From: Nitzschia sp. DOCU1
Taxonomy: Eukaryota > Bacillariophyta > Bacillariophyceae > Bacillariales > Bacillariaceae
Assembly: GCA_951394045.1 (NCBI GenBank)
Contig: OX595986.1
Span: 2,819,534-2,883,533, forward strand
Reading direction: 5' to 3'
Length of the DNA: 64,000 nucleotides
Shown here: piece by piece, positions 22,166 to 33,000 of the stretch
How positions within the stretch are numbered: the first letter of the stretch is position 1
Layout of the letters: each line of letters opens with the position of its first letter
Notes under the pieces: model-generated
What the model saw: only the letters and a program-made list of their open reading frames with translations
The model's database searches: none
What the model was told of the DNA's origin: nothing
Translations under genes and position numbers: made by a program

Positions 22166-22420
22166 ATAAGAGCATCATAACAGCATTCTCAAAATGCTCT
22201 TATGATGCTCTTATGGTGCTCTTATGGTGCTCTTATAAATTTAGCTTGTATCTCGAGGGATCGGTTTTTCTTCTCTTTCGTTTTTGACAGTTCGTCCAAT
22301 GCCGGTGCGCGTGAAACACAGTAATATAAAGAATTTTGCTGACGTCGCGCCAGCCCAAGCAAGGCGAACGTCATTCAACAGGGTTAAATGAAACATCCCG
22401 TCGCACGCTTCCGACGCAAA
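22166..22420. repeat. Composite AT-rich/CG repeat, copy 2, with hairpin
   Basis: Contains a perfect 15-bp inverted repeat (22166-22180 against 22200-22214, 19-bp loop), about four tandem 12-mers of the form TGCTCTTATGRT (about 22194-22240) and the shared gctcttataaatttagctt (to 22246). Downstream is cgtcgcacgcttccgacgc (22399-22417), matching the CG-rich parts of the copy at 16.6-16.8 kb. Confidence 0.65.
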
Positions 22421-22637
22421 CTCCTTCCACGCCCCAGGGAATATGATCTCCCCCATGTTCATTTCATCGGTCGTACTTTCGTTTCATCCTTTTTTCATTT
22501 TACGCTGGAAAAGTTGATGAGCATATGATAGAGGCATAATACCATCTAGTCGAGTGAGTCGAATAGAATGGAGCGAGCGAGCGCACAGTGTATGTATCTG
22601 GAAGGAGGGTCAGAATGTACGCTACGTAAGTATGTAT

Positions 22638-22900
22638 GTTTGTTTGTTTGTTTGTTTGTTTGTTTGTTTGTTTGTTTGTTTGTTTGTTTGTTTGTTTGTT
22701 TGTTTGTTTGTTTGTTTGTTTGTTTGTTTGTTTGTTTGTTTGTTTGTTTGTTTGTTTGTTTGTTTGTTTGTTTGTTTGTTTGTTTGTTTGTTTGTTTGTT
22801 TGTTTGTTTGTTTGTTTGTTTGTTTGTTTGTTTGTTTGTTTGTTTGTTTGTTTGTTTGTTTGTTTGTTTGTTTGTTTGTTTGTTTGTTTGTTTGTTTGTT
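22638..22900. repeat. (GTTT)66 tetranucleotide microsatellite
   Basis: An uninterrupted GTTT array of about 263 bp, just under 66 units, flanked by a short tatgtatg run on the left and imperfect gtttgtgtattgtttgtattg on the right. All frames stay open (Cys-Leu-Phe-Val one way, Lys-Gln-Thr-Asn the other) only because the unit lacks a stop in any phase; it is not coding. Such a perfect array is expected to vary in length between isolates. Confidence 0.97.
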
Positions 22901-23157
22901 GTTTGTGTATTGTTTGTATTGTTTGTTTTTTTTTGTTCACAGGGTACAGAAATAGACCCTTACCACTGACGCACGTAACCCGGATGCCATTGGCTTTTCC
23001 CTCTCCCTCCCCCTCCGACAATGATGGCCCTCTATTTCTGTGGGTGTCACATTTGCTCTACTTTTGTTTAGTAGAGCGGCGGTAACTTGGAAACAAATTC
23101 ATCACCGATAGAGGTAGATTGGTTGGATACTGGTGGTTCGGTGTGACTCATATTGGG

Positions 23158-24468
23158 ATGATTATTCAACCGGTGCTCTCAGTACTTCTTGGGTTGAGTT
23201 GTGTGCAAGGGTTTGCAACGAGAAAGCTCGAGTCAAGATGCTCAATACTCCAAGCAGCTCGTGACGCGCTGGAGGACCATGAGCCTGCCGATGCTTCTTT
23301 TTTCGACCGAAGGAAATTCCTCAGTGCAGCGGGTGGGGCGTGTGCAGCAATCGCTGGGCTCGAATTGGCCCCAGAACCAGCATTTTCCGCAGTCGGGACT
23401 CTTCCTGAATTCAGCGACACAAACGCGATTGTCCAAGGTATCACTGTCAACGTAGCCGACGCTTCACAGCAGGAGTCCATGATCAATTTTCTCGTCAATG
23501 GTTTTGACTTCAAGGTGCTTAGAAAAAGGATTATTGGCACTGTCGAAGACACGGTAAGTTGTTCAATATTCTTGGACTCCAGAATCAAGAGATTCTTCTC
23601 ACAAACAAACCGAATTTCTGTTTTAAATAGTGGCTAGGCTACGGTCCGGAGCAACTGAGTATACCAGAAGACTTTGAATTACCGGTATCTTCGTTTGCCA
23701 ATTACGGAGGCCATGCTGCGGTGCACGTTCGATACGATTCCCAGGCGAGCGTTCCTCTGTATCGACAAGGCGAGGATGCCCCAGGGGACAATGTAGCATT
23801 TCTGCAAGGTGAGAAGAGGCAATAGTTGAGGTTTGCTGCACTGACAATAAATGAATATCCCTGACGTAACTACAGTCGGCGTCCCGGGTTACAGAATATC
23901 TCAGATGGTAGCGGCAGGAGCTAATATTCTGGACGCGTACGGGCTTGTCAATGTGATCTCTCCTTGTGGCCTTCCCCTGCGTGGTATTGTTGGAATCAGC
24001 CCAGACCCGATCATGTTCGTCGCCATTAATTGCGATAATGTCAAGGAAAGTGCAGCCTTTTACGATCAGCTAGGCTTTGTGGAACAGGTGAGGAACAGTA
24101 GGGGCATTTTGATTGATGAATCTTCTTGTGCCGATCGGTCATCCTAATATTTATTGCCGCATCTACCTCAGGATTACCCATTTTCCCGACCGTCAAAGGG
24201 GACGACTATTTTCGAGCCCGATAAGCCAAAGAACGCGGTTTACATGGCGCCATCTCCGAACTGCATGGGTGTATTGCTTCTTCAGAAGAAGGGGAGAAAG
24301 AAGATCACACCCAACCCTGCAATTGCATCACTCAACGTCGTCTACACTCCTGCGGACGGTGCCACTGCTGGCAGCAGCAACGCTATGGTGCTTCAAGACC
24401 CATCTGGCCTCTCTATCCGATTCCAATCCGTAGACGACTTTTCAAGGGAAGAAAAGATAACTAGATAA
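23158..24468 (+). CDS. Thylakoid-lumen VOC/glyoxalase-like protein
   Basis: Four exons (23158-23553, 23631-23808, 23876-24087, 24172-24468) with introns of 77, 67 and 84 bp give 360 aa. The start is the ATG at 23158, which opens a hydrophobic signal peptide ending at VQGFATRK, a Phe-type plastid junction. A classic twin-arginine motif (DRRKFLSAAGG, 50-60) and an AFSA cleavage site near 75-78 follow, so delivery to the thylakoid lumen via Tat is predicted. The mature protein has paired halves in the style of vicinal-oxygen-chelate (glyoxalase/bleomycin-resistance) folds: GITVNVADASQQESMINFL and MFVAINCDNVKESAAFYDQL each open a beta-alpha module. Whether metal ligands are complete is unclear. 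The function is unknown. Confidence 0.82.
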
Positions 24469-24525
24469 GATTTTCTACTACTTGAGGTTGCCGAACAAAT
24501 GGTGCCATCTTCGTGACAACCAGTT

Positions 24526-25637
24526 TTAGCGAAAGACGGAGTCGAGAGGATCCTCCGGCACCACGAGTTCTTCCTTTCGAACTTTCCTTCTCTTTTCCGA
24601 TTCCTTCCTTTGAACATAGGTGTTGCTTTTTCGCTTGTGTTGCATGGCGCGAATCTCGTTTGGCGACACGAAATCAGGATTCTGGAACAACGTTTGACCT
24701 TGGAATGATCCTCTAAAAATTCGAATGGGATTCATGACGAACCGCGGCCCGATCTCTACCAAGGAAGTGGCCTCTTGTTGCCCCAGCTTTTTCTTTACAA
24801 GATGCGCTTCCAAGGCGTTCGTCGGCTGTTGTTCAAGAATCTGATAGTTGCGCACCCAAATCTGCAGAGGCAACAAAACAAAGAATTAGAGACGTACTCG
24901 AACAAAAATCCGGTGGACGCTCTCCATATTTCAAAGTCTCATTCCATCGTAGTCTATAGATATGATGTTTTCTCACTCCCGAAGGTCTGACATACGCTCA
25001 TCATATTTTGTAATCAGTGACTTTTCAGCATCAAGGGTGGTCGTCGCTGGCTTACCTTCTTGTCGGCATAATAGAATGCCATCACACGGTCGACAAACGG
25101 TTTCGACTTCGGATGGCCCCTCGGAGTCCCGAAGACGTCAATGAACAGCTCTTTCAAAAGTTTTAGGTGCCCAACACGCTCGAACGACTCGTCGAATGAC
25201 AGAATTGGTCGGCTGCCCTTCATGCAATTGCCGGTGAGACGTAGCTCGTCCATCGTGTGAACATTGGCAATGTGAAATTTGGCGCTCGGTCCAGCCTTTT
25301 CGCCGACACGGCCTACCCATAGATACGCATCTTGGTGCTTGCGGCATTCCAAAAATAAAACAGAATTGCAACTTCGCATTTCCGCAATATCGTTGACGGC
25401 TCGACCAACTCCACTCTTGCCAGGGTCGAGCTTGGACTCCCTCTTGTGGTGAGGCAGAAGCGTCCGAAGATCTTCCAACAAATGTCGATAACGAGCAGTA
25501 GCTCCTCGCAGACATAACACCAAGCATCGTTGCTTGTTGCGATACTTTCCATCGCTAACCAACTGCTCTTCTCCAGCGTCGGTATCCACGATTTCATCGC
25601 CATCGGACTTGGATCTTTCCTCTGTCGTTGTCGTCAT
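24526..25637 (-). CDS. BRX1: Ribosome biogenesis protein BRX1 (Brix domain)
   Basis: Exons 25637-25056 and 24861-24526 with a 194-bp phase-0 intron, longer than its neighbours' introns, give 305 aa. The Brix domain is clear: GKYRNKQRCLVLCLRGATAR at the start, HHKRESKLD, AEMRSCNSVLFLECRKHQD, GPSAKFHIANVHTMDELRL, TGNCMKGSRPILSFD, TPRGHPKSKPFVDRV and, in exon 2, IWVRNYQI plus LVEIGPRFVMNPIRIF. These match BRX1 rather than other Brix proteins. It acts in the nucleolus in 27S pre-rRNA processing and 60S subunit assembly. The protein ends shortly after the domain with a basic tail (KRKSNTYVQRKESEKRRK). Confidence 0.95.
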
Positions 25638-27028
25638 GTTCTGTTTCGCAGAAATTCAAGCCAAGTGATAACAATGGGAGTTCTCAGCTTTGTTCAGTTT
25701 TGAAGAAGATAGTCGTTAGGGAGAGGTAAGAGGCGAGAAGGCGGTATTGCTGCTGAAAATCTTTGATGATCAATTGTTCTGGTGCTCGGCTCTAGCTTGT
25801 AGTCCAGCATGGTGGATGGTTCGATAGGGAAAGGAAAATCTTCTTGGCATCAAAATTATTTCGTTGGCTTGGGATGAGCAACAGTCTGTATGTCGTACGT
25901 AAATGGGTAATGAGTCACTTCCGATTTTCTCCAAAGTCGACTTAGTCGACTTAACAAAGCATCAACACCTCGACAGAAACCCACCGAACACCGTGCTACC
26001 AGTGATACAAAATACGGTAGGAACGTCATTGCCGCCTTTCTTGACACGAAGACATAGCAGTACCAGAGTCGGCTGCAATGATCCGAAACTACCTGGTAAT
26101 CGCAATAAACTCATTATTTCTCTCTAGAATCCCCCGGTACATCGGCATCATTTCCTTCCTATTTACTAATCCATGGTTCTCCGACGTCATTGTTCTCTGT
26201 CTTGGTTCCATTAAGTATACATTGTCGTTGCGCCATGGGCAGGAGAAGACAACAAATTGTAACGAAGTAGAACTGACCGTAGCGAGAGAGGCACGACTTG
26301 AGAGTTTCGATTGCTTAACAGTCCAAATAGTACATGGTAATTCCCGCCAGATAAACAACTCTATGTGCTGTAGGTTTCGCGTTTCGCGCCACCAGACTTT
26401 CGGACTTTTCGCGTTTCTGGATAACAATGGGACGACGATTGGCAAACTACCGGTAGGTACCGGTAAACTTCTACCGCTGCGGTAGTAATTTCACACGATA
26501 ACCAAGTACAAGAAGCAATGACGACCGACGTTCCGCATGGCTGGTGTCGCATTCAGATTTGGGGTTCTTGATGATTCCTCCGATTACGATTTGCGTTCTA
26601 CATGATTCCGATTTGGTCGATCCGGCATTGCGATTCTGACAAGGCTATTGTTGTGAGGTGTCTACGTCATCCTTACGTCAAGTGCGTCTTCGGACACGCT
26701 TGCGTCATCCTTGGGGATCAATTTGGCCGGGCGACGGGTTTTTGGTACGGCGGGTGTACCACACTCTACGTGGGCAGCGCCGGCTTCCCCGTCCACCTCA
26801 ACGGATCCGGATACGTCCAATTGGCATCGTCCTTGAACTCCGCCGTAATACCAAGCGCAGCATCTTGCGCCCAACCTGGACAGAGAGCGCACCGATCAAC
26901 ACAAGAGGTTCATATCAACAAAAACCTGGGGTGTTCTTATAACCTTTTGATGTTTGTTGTTTGATTCTCTTCTTGACTAACAATTGGGAATATAATCAGC
27001 ATTTCATTCTAGAGTAGCTATTTGAACA
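25638..27028. other. Long intergenic region between BRX1 and the HMG-box gene
   Basis: About 1.39 kb with divergent genes on either side. There are short open frames but none I trust. Visible structures are a duplicated agtcgactta (about 25936-25951), palindromic taccggtaggtaccggta near 26446, and a GC-richer block at about 26650-26890 just before the HMG-box gene. Confidence 0.4.
26664..26680. promoter_or_regulatory. Paired ACGTCA elements
   Basis: Two copies of ACGTCA (26664-26669 and 26675-26680) are spaced 11 bp apart, one helical turn, about 350 bp upstream of the HMG-box gene. TGACGT/ACGTCA is the bZIP/CRE core and is known in diatoms from CO2- and cAMP-responsive promoters. Function here is an inference from spacing and position only. 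Confidence 0.3.
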
Positions 27029-28312
27029 ATGAACGACTTCTCCAGACGAGAGAAGATGTCATCCCCCCTCAATTTCGAGTGGGGCGACGAACTCTTGGAT
27101 ACGAAGACCAAACTCGAAGTGTTGGATCACTTCATGGAGAGCAATGAGGGTTCTCTTACGGATGACGGGAACTTGGACTTGACCGCCGTTCCAAAGTCTG
27201 ATACATTGGACAACCGCAAGCGCAGCCTTTCATCGAATGCAAGCCAGTTGTCCGAAGGCAGCCCGGCTGCGATTGTCAGGCGAAGGAAGAAGCCAAAAGG
27301 TATGCCGAAACGACCGCTTTCGGCGTACAATTTGTACTTTCAATCGGAAAGGGCGAAGATCCAGGAAGCCGCTCATGGGGCTGGGCAGAGGATCGGCTTT
27401 GAAGGACTGGGGAAGATAATTGGGAAGAAATGGCGAGAGCTCAGCGCGGATGACCGCGACACGTACGAAAAGCTCGCAGAGAAAGACACTGTGAGATACC
27501 GCAAGGAGATGGAAGCTTACAACGAGCTTAAGGCTAAGAGATTTGAGGAGGAAGAGAGAATCGCTGCTTCAAACCCCATCCCTGAAGCTAGCTTCGATCG
27601 AGAGGTGCAGGTGCGATCGTTCGAAGAACAACTTTATTCTGGGAATCCTCTTGCGACTCCGCTCCAGTCTGAGCCGTTTGGGGTGGCTACATCAGGGCCG
27701 CAAAGTTTCCCCATTTCTTCGAAGGAGGAGTTCTCAAGACTTCATGCCATGACAGCACCGGCACCTTCACAGCAAATGGGGATGGCGCCACATGAACAAC
27801 AACTTCTCCCTGAAGGGGCACCGTTGGATGCAGGTCCTCCCGCCATGTTTCAAGTGCAATACCAAAATGGCTCACAGATCCTGTCCAATCCCCAAGGAAC
27901 ACACCATTTGTCCATGCCACCCCCACCGGAAGGAGCCGAGCGTGTAGCCCCTCCCAACTCTTTCCTGATGCCTCCCGGTATGGAGATCGTACTGAGCGAT
28001 CGATCCGGCCAGGACAGGAAGTACTGTGTCCAGTACACATGCTATTCCATGACCCGCGATGCAGCCCGCAAATACATTGACAGCTTGACTGGGCGTTCAG
28101 GTCAAGAAAGAAGACTTTCTCAGCAGTCCGTCAGTCAACACCAGTCGCACCCACAAATGCGTGTTCCGATGGTGCCTTCCTCCGAGTATGGACCACAAAT
28201 TCAGGGGTAAGTCTCTTTTACTCTCGCCATCATTGTCTTTGAAATTTCCCGATCTCATCCCTTTACCAGAATGCCTTTCCAGTCGAACGGAGGAGGATGG
28301 AATAACTTCTAA
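27029..28312 (+). CDS. HMG-box DNA-binding protein
   Basis: Exons 27029-28206 and 28270-28312 with a 63-bp phase-2 intron give 406 aa; the tiny last exon adds GMPFQSNGGGWNNF and replaces a stop that would be read through the donor. Residues ~87-165 are one HMG box: KKPKGMPKRPLSAYNLYF, then GKIIGKKWRELSADDRDTYE and KDTVRYRKEMEAY. It is preceded by a basic patch (VRRRKKPK) likely to be a nuclear signal. The rest is Gln/Pro/Ser-rich with no second box. The protein is probably an architectural chromatin or transcription factor. Its upstream region carries paired ACGTCA sites. Confidence 0.9.
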
Positions 28313-28944
28313 AGGGTCAGCCATCGCCCAGTGGTGAATTCACGATCCATTGAGATTGGGTGCGGCTCCATTCCTTTTTTGAGCACCAACATTCAATTTA
28401 TGTGATGATTCATGATTATGAAGGAGTGTATCTAATAGATTTACATGCATTTTCGTCCAAGGCCTTTTGCTTTCTTGTCATCGATAATGAATGACATGCA
28501 TCCCGTGGTGTGGTGCGGAGTTGCCATAGCCTTACTTCATTGCCTTTCCCAACAACGACCAGCACGTGCATCCACTTCGCAAGTTTTTGTTCATTTCACA
28601 ACACACGTGCCCCATTACTACAGCGGCGCAAGGCAAGAATGTCAGGATGTGAGATTGTTGTTGCCGGTAGAATAATCTTATGTACTGTCCGTAGCCCTTC
28701 GGTTAAGTGGATTACCCGGTACTCATGTTCCTCCGATTTATGCCACGTGCGGTCGTATCGGTCAACAGATACCCAAAGCAGTCAAATTGGTCGAAAATTT
28801 GAACTTCGATCGGCGATCCTCACCAATAAGATCTCGACGATGATGATGGTGATGTGGTGACACCTTGCTCTTCTTCACCGCCGTCTTTGTATGTGTATTG
28901 TACTGGGCATCTTCTGCTAATGAAGCAGTATCATAAGTGTCGTC
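28313..28944. other. Intergenic, nothing recognised
   Basis: About 630 bp between two plus-strand genes. Presumably the HMG-box 3' UTR and the promoter of the NDP-kinase-like gene. No repeat or motif was identified. Confidence 0.4.
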
Positions 28945-30036
28945 ATGTTGTGCGTGTATCGGATCTGTACTTGTCTGCTATTTCTAGCAGTCACATTGAG
29001 CCAAGGTGGTTGGGTATCTGGGGATGAGGCCGAGACATGCGACGCAACGAGTGGGCTGCGCAACTCGGCATTTGTCTTTGTCAAGCCCCACGCGAATACA
29101 CAGGCAACCAGAGACCTGGTGAAAGATCATTTGACAAAAGCTGGAATCAGCATTCTTTCGGAGCACGATATTGATGGCGAGACGATTGATAAGAAGGGCC
29201 TCATCGACCAGCATTACTACTCGATCGCATCCAAGGCGACCATACTTCCCGCCAACAAGATCCCTGTACCAACGGAGAAGTTTGAAGCTGCATTTGGAGA
29301 GTCGTGGAAACAAGTTCTCAAGGAGAAAAGAGCTTGTAATGCTATGGAAGCATGTAAGCGCTTCGACTGCACGCCTGAGGAATTGAATGCCGTTTGGCAG
29401 AAATCTCAGGCCGTCAAATTTGGAGGGGGGTTCTACTGCGCCAAGCTCTCGGTGAACGATAAACCAGAATTATACGTTTTCAACGCGTTCTTCATGGCCA
29501 TGCGGGCTAAATTTGTTGGGGATAATTCTATCCATTGTTATGTCGTCGAATGGGACCCATCCAAGCTGTCATGGTCGGCCTTTCGGAACTCTGTCTTGGG
29601 GTAAGTTGACGAAAGATCCACCGACGGCTCGACACCCCGTATAATTCATGCCCCACCTGACTGACACCCTCGTAGCCCGACAGACCCAACGGCAGCGCCC
29701 AAGGGATCCATTAGGAGGACCATTCTGGACCGCTACAAGAAACTGGGGCTCGAGTCGGTCCCAAACACAGGAGACAACGGGGTACATGCATCGGCAAGTG
29801 CTTTCGAGGGTCTCGCCGAAAAGTGTAATTGGCTTGGTCACAATGTCGATGACGGTCCGTTTGGCAAAGCTTTGCTTGGTGCCGGTCTCTCCAAGGCGAA
29901 GATCATGGCTTGGTTCAAAGACCCGCAAATCAAAGTAGATGGATCGTCCGATGGCAGCGTCTTTGATGCTCTGGAAGACATGGACGTAGATGATTGCTTG
30001 CTAAAGCTGAGCGAATTCCACAAGCTAAACAAATAG
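28945..30036 (+). CDS. ER-entering NDP-kinase-like protein with insertion and C-terminal extension
   Basis: Exons 28945-29600 and 29676-30036 with a 75-bp phase-2 intron give 338 aa. The first ~26 residues are a signal peptide (LLFLAVTLSQGGWVSG). NDPK features follow: SAFVFVKPHANTQATRDLV (family KPD changed to KPH), the GSIRR segment, and VHASASAFEGLAE in place of the family's VHGSDS, with the phospho-acceptor His kept. Between these lies an insertion of about 100 residues not found in ordinary 150-aa NDPKs, and a ~60-residue C-terminal extension of acid-rich sequence follows the active site. It may act in the secretory system; activity is uncertain because nearby residues differ. Its stop is 13 bp from that of the convergent URB2 gene. 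Confidence 0.8.
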
Positions 30037-30049
30037 TAGCAACCCATCA

Positions 30050-33000
30050 CTATTGGCCTTTGTATACGTGCTGTTTCTTGTAGTTCTCGTGCACGGTTCG
30101 CAACAGTGCTCGGCCCATGTCGTCTAGCATCGAGTTGAGCTGTACAGTCTCGTGCTGCTGAAGAATATCGAAAAGGCAATACAGGGCCGGTGCCAGGCTG
30201 GCCCTTAGGGTTGGATTCATGTCACGTTTCATTGCCTCCACAAACTCAACCACGAGGCAAAGCACGTGCTTCTTGTACACCTCCCCGTGAGGAAGTAACA
30301 GCTCACACAAGCGGCTGAATTTGTTCGCGCGATCACTAGCGACAGTATCTTCCACCTCCGCGTACAAGCATTGTCCCAACATTACACACAGACAATTGAT
30401 AACAGAAGGTATGCATTGAAAGAGCTGTTTCGAAAAGCGCTGGAGCATGAACGAGACAATCGAAAAGCACGAGTCGAAGATCGTGTTGCTCACAGTCTTG
30501 GTGTCTACTGTTGTCCGCATTGTGCCGACGATGTGGGCGAAAATCAAGCATAGCTCCCGCTCGCGCATCGACATGAAGTCTCTGTTGCTTGCCATATCTT
30601 GAATCAGATCCACGGCTTGTTGAACTCCGTCGTCATTACCATTCGGTGTGATCGCACCCAAGGCAAGCGAGAAAATTTGAGGCGAATACACTGAAATCGC
30701 ATGCATTTGTTCCTGCGATGTTGCGTTCAAAATTATCAATCTCAGAATCTGCAAGCGGGGGAGTAAAATGCTTCTCGCATCCTCCACAGAAATCAGCATT
30801 CGTAATGCTTCTTGTAGCTCCCCTGTGTCCATCCCCATCGCTAGATCACAAACTACGTTGTGCATTATATCTGGAAGAACAACGTTGGCTTTTGCAAAAA
30901 TTGAAAAGAGCAACTGCCGTGGCTCCTTTGCAGGATTTCCCGACGCAAAACAGGCAACCAGATAAGAAATATACTCCATGTCTTCGTTGGGAGACTTGCT
31001 CGAGGCTACGTTTCGCGATGATTCCACCAGGCGAGCTCCAATTGTCTCAATGCTGTCAGTTGTTAACCCGCTGTTAGTCCCGTTTCTTAGAAGCTCGGCG
31101 ATGAATGAAATGGAAGCATGTCTGAGCTGAAAATCCGAATTGCTTTCACCAAAAGTAAAAGCAATTGCAGAATTCCAGACACAGCTGCATATGTCATCAA
31201 TGATATCCCTTGCTCCGTCGAACTTGGTAGATTGTTCATTCTTCAATAGAGAAGATATAATCGAAAAGCCAAATGATGTTAAAATGAGACGTTGTGGGTC
31301 GCCGAGTGAAATGCAGTCCTTCTGGTAGAGACGCATGATTAACGGCACGAATTCGGAAAGGTCGTTATTTGCAGGTGTCGAGCCGAATAGATGTTTGATC
31401 AGCGCTCCAGTGGATTTGAGTAGATTTTGTCTTGCGGGGGAAGAGACAGGAATATTCTTCATGGTATTGATGGTCGAGTGAAATAGGAAGGAAAGGAACT
31501 TTGACGACGACAAAGAATCCTTTATAGCAGCCCCCGACTCTTCCAAAAGTCGCGATAACGTTGAGCGTAGAGAGGCGACCAAGTCTATAGATAAACCTTG
31601 ATGTTTGTGCCGTGTACTCGCTATGCATCGGCAAACGTAATCCAATCTCAGACAAGATTCAACGTAGTAATCGACTGATGCGTCACCGGAGTCCCACACC
31701 GACCCTTGAAGACCATTTAGTAATCTTAGACAGTGCAGTGCACCAGAAAGGGTATGATCAGATCCCTCTGGAAACAATTGGTTCGTCGGCGTCTTGGTGA
31801 TCAGTCGCTCTAGAATCTCATCCATGCCCGCTGATCCGAGGGTAACCCAATCATGCGTTCCTGGCGCTTGCGCAAGATCGCATAGCTTGACTCCATATAC
31901 AGAGACCCCCTCGACAGCTCTCTTGATTAATCGAGCAGTGACAGAGAAACCAGCCACGCCAAAACACTTGTGCACCTTTGGGATCTCAAGAAAGCTGGCA
32001 TCACGCAGCAGCAAAATTGTGGCATCGTCATCTCCCGCCTTTTCATCTGAAATCCGGGCGAAGAAGCATGAGAGGAACCCCTTCATGTCCTCATCGTCCA
32101 CGTATGGTGCCCAACTGGCAATTAACCGCGCCAAGTTGTCCCATCTTCTACGAAAAGACTGAGATTCTTCGTTATTATCTCCCATCAAAGACTTCAGAGC
32201 GAAGGTCGCAATCTCTCTGGTCTCTTGTAGATCCAAGGCAAAGCCGAACTCTTCCGCGTCCGTCGCAAAGGCAACTCGTTGCTTCTCGTGGGTACTTGCA
32301 TGGAGTTGCTCGAGCCTGTGGCAAGCCAGAAACTGGATCTCTTCCATAGCAGCATTGGTTGAAAACATTGAGTTTGTTGACATCGCTTTGATTGCTTCTG
32401 CGAGGATCCTAGTCACGGCGTCGGGGATACGAAAACTCTCATTTATTTCCTCGTCTCGTTCTCGACTGTTTTGAAGCCAGAAGTCACAGCGATTTTTCAA
32501 GTCAATTGTCCACCCGCAGAGCAGTATTCCTTGTCGTCCTAGGAAATTCACTGATTCCAATGACCTGGTTTCAGCCATTAGGGTCTCAATTGAAGAGGAG
32601 GCGATCACCGAGCAAAGAGGACGCAATTCCAGTGCAGAACTGGAGTCAATCCTGATATTTTGCAACAACAGACAAAAGGTTCCTACCACAAGGGAAGTCG
32701 CCGCATTCAGTGCTGCATAGTTAGCGTCATCGGAGGTGGTAGCAAAGGTGGTCACGATCCATTCGTTGAAGTCAGAGACAATCTGCTTTGTTTGCTGGAT
32801 GGGACTACTTTGCACCGCTTCACCAAACGCGCTGCGAACATTGTCATCCTGCACAAGCCTGGATAGCGACATTAGATCGGAAGCGTCCTTACGGTCAAGT
32901 AGGCAGGATGACGCTTTGACGACAGCCCCGCACATAGAGTCAAGCTGACGAAGCTTCCTGTATGTAGAAATTATAGTACAGAAGAAATCGACGACTTCGA

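Noticed and set aside
22638..22900. Possible CRISPR-like array
   Set aside because: A uniform 4-bp unit without spacers; it is a microsatellite in a eukaryotic genome.
22500..23085. Long open frames on both strands coding for (CLFV)n or (KQTN)n proteins
   Set aside because: They exist only because the GTTT unit lacks a stop in any phase; no start context or flanking coding sequence.
26602..26964. 120-codon plus-strand frame upstream of the HMG-box gene
   Set aside because: No domain; GC-rich 5' region where both strands stay open; better read as promoter or 5' UTR.
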